A program made the translations under genes and the position numbers. From Bacteroides sp. CAG:1060_57_27 (GTDB lineage Bacteria; Bacteroidota; Bacteroidia; Bacteroidales; UBA932), in the NCBI GenBank assembly GCA_001915575.1, contig MNQT01000026.1, positions 374-64,373 of the forward strand: a stretch of DNA of 64,000 nucleotides, written 5' to 3'. The notes below the pieces were generated by a model that searched no databases, had not been told where the DNA came from, and saw nothing but the letters and a program-made list of their open reading frames with translations. The stretch's first letter is position 1; every line of letters starts with the position of its first letter. This document shows, piece by piece, positions 41,836 through 48,188 of this stretch.

Positions 41836-44800
41836 TTCTTTTCCTCCTTTTCGCTGAAGATGTCGTAGACAATGGGTATCACGAATGCGTTGAGCAGCGT
41901 GGAGCTCAGCAGGCCTCCGAGGATGACCTTCGCCATGGGGCTCTGGATCTCGTTGCCCGGCAGCTCTCCTCCCAGCGCGAGCGGTATCAGTGCGAGGGCT
42001 GACGACAGGGCGGTCATCAGAATGGGGTTAAGCCTGTCGAGCGAACCGGTCATCACCGCGTCGGCCACTCCGAGCCCGTGGTGCCTGAGGTCGTTGTAGC
42101 GGTCTATCAGCAGCATTCCGTTGCGCGTGGCGATGCCGAACAGCGAGATAAAGCCGATGATCACGGGTATCGACAATACGCGGTCGCTGAAGAACACCAT
42201 GAGCACACCGCCGATAAGGGCGAGCGGCAGGTCTATCAGCACTATGGCCGACTGCTTGAAGCTGCGGAACTGGTTGTAGAGCAGCAGGAATATCACTATG
42301 ACCGCGAAGACCGTCAGTACCGACAGCGTGCGCGAGGCGCTCTGCGCGCTCTCGAACTGACCGCCGAACTCTATGTGGTAGCCTTCGGGCAGGGTGACTT
42401 TTTCGGCGATCGCCGCCTGCATGGCGTCGACCGCTCCCTGCAGGTCGCCTCCGGTGATGTTCGCCGATACCACTATCTTGCGTTGCGCGTTCTCGCGGTT
42501 GATAGTATTGGGGCCGGTGGTGGAACGTATCTCTGCTATGTGGTCGAGGGGAACCTTTCCGGCAGGGGTGTCGACAGTCATGTCCCTTATCGTCTCGATG
42601 CGGTCGCGCCAGTCGCCTGCGGCCTTGACGGTGAGGTCGAACACCTTACCGCCTTCATATACCTGCGATACAGGACGGCCTCCGAGGCATACCTCGACAT
42701 ATTCCACGAACTCGGACATCGTCACCCCGTAACGGGCGAGCATCTCGCGGCGCGGGACTATCGCCAGTTCCGGCCGTTCGATCTGCTGCTCCACGTTGAG
42801 GTCCGCGAGGCCCTCGACTCCGCTCACCGCCTCCTTGATGTCGTTGCCGAGGTTGAAGAGCGTGTTGAGGTCGTCGCCGAATATCTTGACGGCGATCGCG
42901 GCCTGAGTTCCCGAGAGCATCGCGTCTATGCGGTGCGATATGGGCTGGCCTATCTCTACATTGACACCGGGCAGGGTGCCCAGCTTCTCGCGCAGTTCCG
43001 CGATGATTTCGTCCTTCGGACGACCGCCGAACTCGAACGGAGCCTCCATTTCAGAGGTGTTCACCCCGAGGGCGTGCTCGTCAAGCTCCGCACGTCCGGT
43101 CTTGCGGGCCACGGTCTTGATTTCGGGAACCGACAGTATCAGTTCCTCGGCCTTGCGTCCGATAGCGTCGCTCTCTTCGAGCGATACTCCGGGCAGCGTG
43201 CTCACGTTGATCGTGAACGAGCCCTCGTTGAACGGAGGCAGGAAGCTGGAACCGAAGCCGAACGCCATCACTACGGCTCCGACGAGCGCCGCCGCCGATA
43301 CTCCCAGCACTGCCTTGCGATGGTGCAGCGCGGCTTTCAGGGCCTTGCCGTAGCCTTTCTTGAGCCAGCGCGTGACGGGAGACTCCTTGCTCGTCCCCTT
43401 TGTGGCCCCCGTGTTCTTAAGCAGGAAACTGCACAGCACCGGGGTGAGCGTGAGCGCTACCAGGGTAGATGCGAACAGCGACACTATGAAGGCGACTCCG
43501 AGCGGAATCAGCATCCTGCCTTCGATTCCGGAGAGGAAGAAGATAGGGATGAAGCTGACCACTATGATGAAGGTGGAGTTGAGTATGGGCATACGGACCT
43601 CCTTGGAGGCGTCGAACACCACGTCGAGTACCTTGCGCCTCTCCGCCTCGGGCCTGAGGCGGTTCTCCCTGAGCCGCTTGAACACATTGTCCACATCGAC
43701 TATCGCGTCGTCTACCAGCGAGCCTATGGCGATAGCCATGCCTCCTATGCTCATGGTGTTGATGCTCATCCCGGTGACCCTCAGCACTATGATCGTGATG
43801 AGCAGGGAGAGGGGTATGGTCACGAGCGATATCAGCGTCGTCCTGACATTCATCAGGAACAGGAAGAGCACGAGTATCACGAACAGCGCGCCTTCCACGA
43901 GGGCTTTCTTGATGTTGCCTATCGAGGCGTCGATAAAGCTGCTCTGGCGGAAGATGTCGGTCTTCACCTCGACATCGGGGGGAAGGGTCTCGGCGATTTC
44001 GGACATCTTGGCGTCAAGCGCGTCGGTGAGATCGTTCGTGGACACCTTGGGCTGTTTGGTCACCGTCAGCAGCACTCCGCTCCTGCCCTCTATGGATGCG
44101 GTGCCGGTGCGGGGCTCCTTGGGTCCGGTGCGCACTTCGGCTATGTCCCTAAGCGTCACGGGCCTGCCATCGTCGGCAATCTTGACCACCGCGAGCGAGA
44201 GCTCGTCGACGGAGGTGGTGGACGACATGCCCCTTATTATGTATTCGTTGGAGTATTCATAGAGCACTCCGCCGGAGGCGTTGCGGTTCATGTCGGCAGT
44301 GGCGTCGAGGACTTCGTCGGTAGTGACTCCGTAGCGGCGCATGCGGTCCATGTCGAGCAGTATCTGGTATTCCCTGATGTCGCCTCCAAGCACGGCTACC
44401 TGTGCGACTCCGCCGACGGCGAGCAGCTGGGGCCTTATGGTCCAGTCGGCAATGGTGCGGAGCTCCTCGGGCGAAGTCTCTCCGTCAGAGGTGAGGCCGA
44501 TTATCAGCACTTCGCCGAGTATTGACGACTGGGGGCCGAGAGTAGGGGTTCCGACATTGGCGGGAAGCTGGTCGCCGAGGGTCGCGAGCTTTTCGGAGAC
44601 TATCTGCCTGTCGCGGTAGATGTCCGTGCCCCAGTCGAACTCAACCCAGACTACCGAGAATCCGGTCGTGGACGACGAGCGGACGCGGCGTACGTCCGTG
44701 GCGCCGTTGACGGCGGTCTCTATGGGGAAGGTGACGGTCTTCTCCACCTCTTCCGGAGCCATTCCCTGCGCTTCTGTCATTATGACTACCGTGGGCGCGT

Positions 44801-44927
44801 TGAGGTCGGGGAACACGTCCACCTCCATTGTCTCGGCGACATACATGCCGCCTACGGCCAGCAGCACTGCGGTAATCAGGACGAGCAGCCTGTTGTGCAG
44901 CGAGAATTCTATTATCCTGTTGAGCAT
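41832..44927 (-). CDS. HME-RND heavy-metal efflux pump (CzcA/CusA family)
   Basis: 1031 residues with the 12-helix RND architecture and two large periplasmic loops. The helix IV motif is MAIAIGSLVDDAIVDVDNVFKRL. Compared with CzcA (D402, D408, E415) the first Asp is replaced by Ala and the Glu by Asp, a pattern nearer to CusA. The CusA methionine relay is not clearly present. The transported metal is therefore unclear (Cu/Ag or a divalent cation). It is energised by protons and pairs with the CzcB-like adaptor 6 bp upstream and the CzcC-like duct overlapping downstream. Confidence 0.93.
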   Translation of the reverse strand: MLNRIIEFSLHNRLLVLITAVLLAVGGMYVAETMEVDVFPDLNAPTVVIMTEAQGMAPEEVEKTVTFPIETAVNGATDVRRVRSSSTTGFSVVWVEFDWGTDIYRDRQIVSEKLATLGDQLPANVGTPTLGPQSSILGEVLIIGLTSDGETSPEELRTIADWTIRPQLLAVGGVAQVAVLGGDIREYQILLDMDRMRRYGVTTDEVLDATADMNRNASGGVLYEYSNEYIIRGMSSTTSVDELSLAVVKIADDGRPVTLRDIAEVRTGPKEPRTGTASIEGRSGVLLTVTKQPKVSTNDLTDALDAKMSEIAETLPPDVEVKTDIFRQSSFIDASIGNIKKALVEGALFVILVLFLFLMNVRTTLISLVTIPLSLLITIIVLRVTGMSINTMSIGGMAIAIGSLVDDAIVDVDNVFKRLRENRLRPEAERRKVLDVVFDASKEVRMPILNSTFIIVVSFIPIFFLSGIEGRMLIPLGVAFIVSLFASTLVALTLTPVLCSFLLKNTGATKGTSKESPVTRWLKKGYGKALKAALHHRKAVLGVSAAALVGAVVMAFGFGSSFLPPFNEGSFTINVSTLPGVSLEESDAIGRKAEELILSVPEIKTVARKTGRAELDEHALGVNTSEMEAPFEFGGRPKDEIIAELREKLGTLPGVNVEIGQPISHRIDAMLSGTQAAIAVKIFGDDLNTLFNLGNDIKEAVSGVEGLADLNVEQQIERPELAIVPRREMLARYGVTMSEFVEYVEVCLGGRPVSQVYEGGKVFDLTVKAAGDWRDRIETIRDMTVDTPAGKVPLDHIAEIRSTTGPNTINRENAQRKIVVSANITGGDLQGAVDAMQAAIAEKVTLPEGYHIEFGGQFESAQSASRTLSVLTVFAVIVIFLLLYNQFRSFKQSAIVLIDLPLALIGGVLMVFFSDRVLSIPVIIGFISLFGIATRNGMLLIDRYNDLRHHGLGVADAVMTGSLDRLNPILMTALSSALALIPLALGGELPGNEIQSPMAKVILGGLLSSTLLNAFVIPIVYDIFSEKEEKK

Positions 44928-44933
44928 GGCACG

Positions 44934-46088
44934 TCAGTGGTTGTGGGTATGTCCCGGAATTACGGATGCCGCCGAGAGCCTTACCTGGTATGCCCCCTTG
45001 ACGACGACGTCTTCTCCGCCGTCGAGGCCGGAGACGATCTCGACATCGACTCCGTTACGGCCGCCGATGGTCACGGGAACCTTCCTGTAGCATTCCTCGT
45101 CGAGCCTGACATAGACGAAAAACTCCCCCTGCTCTTCGGTGAGCGCAGACTCGGGTACGGAAATGACCCCGTCCCTGCTGTCGGTGAGCAGCCATGCCTC
45201 TACATACGAGCCGTTCATCAGGCCGTAGCGGTTGGCGAATTCGAAAGTCACCGGGATGTATGCCGACGAGGCTGATACGGAGCGTCCGACCGATACCGGA
45301 CGGCCTTCGGTGCCCGTTAGGCACACGGGCGTGTCGCCGTAGTGCAGCTTGAAGTTCACTCCCGATATGGAATTCCTCAGGGAGGCGTATTTCTCGGGCA
45401 GGTCGGCGGTGAGGCGCAGGCGCGAATCCGAGCTTACAGTCGCTATCGCCTCTCCTGCGGCCACATAGTCGCCCTCTGTCTTGAGCACGCCAGTGATGCT
45501 GCCGTCGATCGGAGAGCTTACCGCCACTCCGTTTCCGGCTCCGTCGGCGCTGGAACCCTGGTAGGCGTTCTTGGCCGTGAGATAGTCGGCTTCAATGGCA
45601 GTGAACTCCCTTTGCGAGATTATCCTGTCTTCCAGCAGGCTCTTCGCCCTCAGGTATTCTTTCTCTGCGGCTGCGAATGCGATTGCCGCCCTTGTCACTG
45701 CGTCTCCGGCTCCCATTCCTCCGGCTGACACTCTCGCGATTGTCTCCCCGTCTGATACTCTCTGGCCGGGAACCGGTGTCGCCCCGTTCCATGAAAGGAT
45801 GCCGGAAGTCAGGGATGTGACTGTGGCGGAACCTTTTCCGGAAGGGGAGAGGACGCCGGAGGTGCGTATTGCCGAGCTGAACTTTCCGGGCTGTATCGTC
45901 TCGACCTCTACCCCGGCCTCCCTTGCCCTCTCGGGAGAGAGGACTATCTCTCCGTGGGCTGCTTCTCCCTCGTGGGCGTGCGCTTCCGCTTCGGATGCGG
46001 TTCCGTGGTCATGGTCTTCGTTCTTGTTATGGCAGGCGGCAGCGGCCAGCAGGCACAACGCCGCCAGTAACAGGTATTTCTGTTGCAT
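44934..46088 (-). CDS. RND efflux periplasmic adaptor lipoprotein (CzcB-like)
   Basis: 384 residues. The signal peptide ends at lipobox AAAC (Cys about residue 19). The mature N-terminus is His-rich (HDHGTASEAEAHAHEGEAAHGE), likely metal-binding. The membrane-fusion fold follows: barrel-sandwich and lipoyl segments (GKGSATVTSLTSGILSW, VAVSSPIDGSITGVL), an alpha-hairpin around 155-190, and a beta-barrel with FANRYGLMNGSYVEAWL. The protein ends HTHNH. ATG 46088 begins the signal peptide. It bridges the RND pump to the outer-membrane duct. Confidence 0.92.
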   Translation of the reverse strand: MQQKYLLLAALCLLAAAACHNKNEDHDHGTASEAEAHAHEGEAAHGEIVLSPERAREAGVEVETIQPGKFSSAIRTSGVLSPSGKGSATVTSLTSGILSWNGATPVPGQRVSDGETIARVSAGGMGAGDAVTRAAIAFAAAEKEYLRAKSLLEDRIISQREFTAIEADYLTAKNAYQGSSADGAGNGVAVSSPIDGSITGVLKTEGDYVAAGEAIATVSSDSRLRLTADLPEKYASLRNSISGVNFKLHYGDTPVCLTGTEGRPVSVGRSVSASSAYIPVTFEFANRYGLMNGSYVEAWLLTDSRDGVISVPESALTEEQGEFFVYVRLDEECYRKVPVTIGGRNGVDVEIVSGLDGGEDVVVKGAYQVRLSAASVIPGHTHNH

Positions 46089-46144
46089 AATCGTTTTCTT
46101 TCGGTTTATGTTGCCTTTGTGAATTGCGTCTGTGCATCCGGTAT

Positions 46145-46182
46145 GCTCCCGGCACCTGAGCATGGACGCTGCATGCCGGAGC
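46145..46182 (-). repeat. Hairpin in the efflux operon leader region
   Basis: GCTCCCGGCA (46145-46154) and TGCCGGAGC (46174-46182) pair with one bulged base around a 19-base loop. It lies in the 124-bp spacer between the small His-rich gene and the adaptor gene. No T-tract follows, so it may be a processing or stability element. Confidence 0.4.
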
Positions 46183-46212
46183 GGCAGGATGCGGGCCGCT
46201 TGTGGAATGCGG

Positions 46213-46557
46213 CTATATGCAGGCCCGGAACGGAGGCCCTCGCAGGGCCGAATGCGGCAGGAAAGCCGCCGTCTTGGAGATGAAACGGCAGGAAAGGTCG
46301 GAAATCCTGCGCACTGCGTGATCCGGACGGTCCGAAAGGTCGGGGATGTCGTCATGGACGAGGGCGTCCGCCGGTATGCAGAGCTGTGTGTCCTCGTCGG
46401 AACTCTGCAGGAAGCTCTCGAGCTGCGAACAGCTGTAATGCACGTGGATATGGTTTTCGACACGCGTGCAGTGGTGGCTGTGCGGTATCAACGAATGCAG
46501 CAGCACGAAGGCGAAGGCCAGCATGCACAGCTTGGATATTGGTATCCTCCTTTCCAC
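46213..46557 (-). CDS. Small His-rich membrane-anchored or exported protein
   Basis: About 114 residues if started at GTG 46557 (MERRIPISKLCMLAFAFVLL); ATG 46524 is an alternative. The basic N-terminus and hydrophobic helix look like a signal peptide or anchor. It is followed by the His-rich HSLIPHSHHCTRVENHIHVH and several Cys, suggesting metal binding. The remaining part is low in recognisable motifs. The location just ahead of the metal efflux genes and the shared promoter suggest a periplasmic metal-sensing or chaperone role (inference). With the -7 box at 46562-46569, the GTG would sit about one base after the transcript start, i.e. leaderless. Confidence 0.6.
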   Translation of the reverse strand: MERRIPISKLCMLAFAFVLLHSLIPHSHHCTRVENHIHVHYSCSQLESFLQSSDEDTQLCIPADALVHDDIPDLSDRPDHAVRRISDLSCRFISKTAAFLPHSALRGPPFRACI

Positions 46558-46561
46558 GGCA

Positions 46562-46569
46562 CAAAGATA
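46562..46569 (-). promoter_or_regulatory. -7 element of the metal efflux operon
   Basis: TATCTTTG on the minus strand, predicted start near 46558. No consensus -33 exists at the right distance; instead a palindrome occupies that place, suggesting regulated activity. Confidence 0.6.
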
Positions 46570-46581
46570 CGGAATATTTCC

Positions 46582-46598
46582 TTGCAAGCCGCTTGCAA
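46582..46598. promoter_or_regulatory. 17-bp palindrome TTGCAAGC-C-GCTTGCAA, likely efflux operator
   Basis: Perfect 8-bp arms around one base, centred about 32 bases upstream of the predicted start, that is, on the -33 region. This placement suits either an activator replacing the missing -33 contact or a repressor. No regulator gene is adjacent. Confidence 0.6.
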
Positions 46599-46764
46599 CA
46601 TATGCCCGGTCCGCGTATCCCTCATCTGCCCGGGTCTGTCTCCGCTTTCCTGTTTTGAATTCCGGGAAAAAGTTGTATTTTTATCCGGCTGAATCTGTAT
46701 CGGTATTATGAAGAAGTTTTTCAGCATTTTCAGGAATGTATTGGCCGCCGCGGAAATAAGGCCG

Positions 46765-46795
46765 TTTGTTTTTATGGCGGGTTTTCCTATATTTG
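46765..46795 (+). promoter_or_regulatory. Promoter of gdhA (-33 TTTG, 19 bp, -7 TATATTTG)
   Basis: TTTG (46765-46768), 19-bp spacer, TATATTTG (46788-46795): an exact consensus match with a predicted 28-base leader. Confidence 0.8.
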
Positions 46796-46826
46796 TTTGA
46801 GAGTTAGTTAAAATTACCTTCTGCTT

Positions 46827-48182
46827 ATGGACAAGTTTACCAAGAATTATGTCGAGAGGTTCATGTCTGAGCTGATCGCAAGGAACCCCGGTGAGAGCGA
46901 ATTCCACCAGGCGGTGAGAGAGGTTGTCGAGAGTGTAGCCGACTATGTGGTCGCCTATCCTTACCTCATGGATTTCAAGATCCTCGAGAGAATGGTCGAG
47001 CCCGAGCGCGTGATAATGTTCCGCGTGCCCTGGATGGACGACAGGGGAGAGATACACATCAACCGCGGCTACCGCGTGCAGATGAACAGCGCCATAGGCC
47101 CCTACAAGGGAGGTCTCCGCTTCCATGCGAGCGTCAACCTCAGCATCATGAAGTTCCTCGCGTTCGAGCAGACTTTCAAGAACGCGCTCACGACTTTGCC
47201 CATGGGCGGCGGCAAGGGCGGTTCTGACTTCAGCCCCAGGGGCCGCTCTGACGCCGAGGTGATGCGTTTCTGCCAGAGTTTCATGACCGAGCTTCAGAGG
47301 CATATCGGCCCCGATACCGATGTCCCTGCCGGTGATATCGGAGTCGGCGGCCGCGAGATCGGCTATCTCTTCGGCCAGTACAAGAGGCTGAAGGACGAAT
47401 TTACCGGAACCCTTACGGGCAAGGGACTCGCATGGGGCGGAAGCCTGCTGCGTCCCGAGGCCACCGGCTACGGGGTCTGCTATTTCGCGGAGCAGATGCT
47501 CGCGCGCGAGGGCAAGTCGTTCGAAGGCCAGACAGTCCTCATCTCAGGAGCCGGCAATGTCGCCCAGTTCGCGGCACAGAAGGCCATGAGGCTGGGTGCC
47601 AAGGTTGTCACCCTGTCCGATTCTGACGGATACATGTACGATCCCGAGGGCCTCGACGAGGAGAAGCTCGCCTATGTAATGGAGCTCAAGAACGTGCGCC
47701 GCGGCCGTATCAGCGAATATGTGAAGCAGTATCCTCAGGCCAGGTACTTCCCCGGGGAGCGTCCCTGGAAGGTGCCTTGCGACATCGCCCTTCCCTGCGC
47801 CACGCAGAACGAGATTGAGGCGGCCGATGCCGGGAATCTCGTCAAGGGCGGATGCTGGTGCGTAGTGGAGGGTGCGAACATGCCCAGCACCCCCGAAGCG
47901 ATTGCCATATTCCAGCAGGCGAAGATGCTCTACTCTCCCGGTAAGGCGTCCAACGCCGGCGGAGTGGCTACCTCCGGTCTCGAGATGAGCCAGAATTCCA
48001 TGCGCCGCAAGTGGACTTCCGAGGAGGTCGACGCCCAGCTGCGCACTATCATGACGGGCATCCACGAGGCCTGCCTCGAGTACGGTACCAGGGAGGACGG
48101 CTATGTGAACTATGTAAAGGGTGCCAACATCGCCGGATTCATCAAGGTCGCCAATGCCATGGTGGACCAGGGACTCGTATAG
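46827..48182 (+). CDS. gdhA: Glutamate dehydrogenase (NADP-type, hexameric)
   Basis: 451 residues, the usual length of bacterial hexameric GDH. The substrate-binding segment is GPYKGGLRFHASVN, with MGGGKGGSDFSPRG holding the catalytic Lys, and DVPAGDIGVGGREIGYLFGQYK also conserved. The Rossmann-type NADP domain contains VLISGAGNVAQFAAQKA. It aminates 2-oxoglutarate to glutamate, the main ammonia-assimilation route in many gut Bacteroidales. It is followed 6 bp later by the REC-PPDK fusion gene. Confidence 0.97.
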   Translation: MDKFTKNYVERFMSELIARNPGESEFHQAVREVVESVADYVVAYPYLMDFKILERMVEPERVIMFRVPWMDDRGEIHINRGYRVQMNSAIGPYKGGLRFHASVNLSIMKFLAFEQTFKNALTTLPMGGGKGGSDFSPRGRSDAEVMRFCQSFMTELQRHIGPDTDVPAGDIGVGGREIGYLFGQYKRLKDEFTGTLTGKGLAWGGSLLRPEATGYGVCYFAEQMLAREGKSFEGQTVLISGAGNVAQFAAQKAMRLGAKVVTLSDSDGYMYDPEGLDEEKLAYVMELKNVRRGRISEYVKQYPQARYFPGERPWKVPCDIALPCATQNEIEAADAGNLVKGGCWCVVEGANMPSTPEAIAIFQQAKMLYSPGKASNAGGVATSGLEMSQNSMRRKWTSEEVDAQLRTIMTGIHEACLEYGTREDGYVNYVKGANIAGFIKVANAMVDQGLV

Positions 48183-48188
48183 CAGGAT

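Noticed and set aside
42078..44525. 815-codon open frame on the plus strand opposite the RND pump
   Set aside because: Same antisense artefact; no domain, no promoter, and the minus-strand pump is intact.
46708..46800. 30-codon open frame (MKKFFSIFRNVL...) upstream of gdhA
   Set aside because: It contains the gdhA -33 and -7 elements, so it is mostly upstream of the transcript; a leader peptide is not supported.
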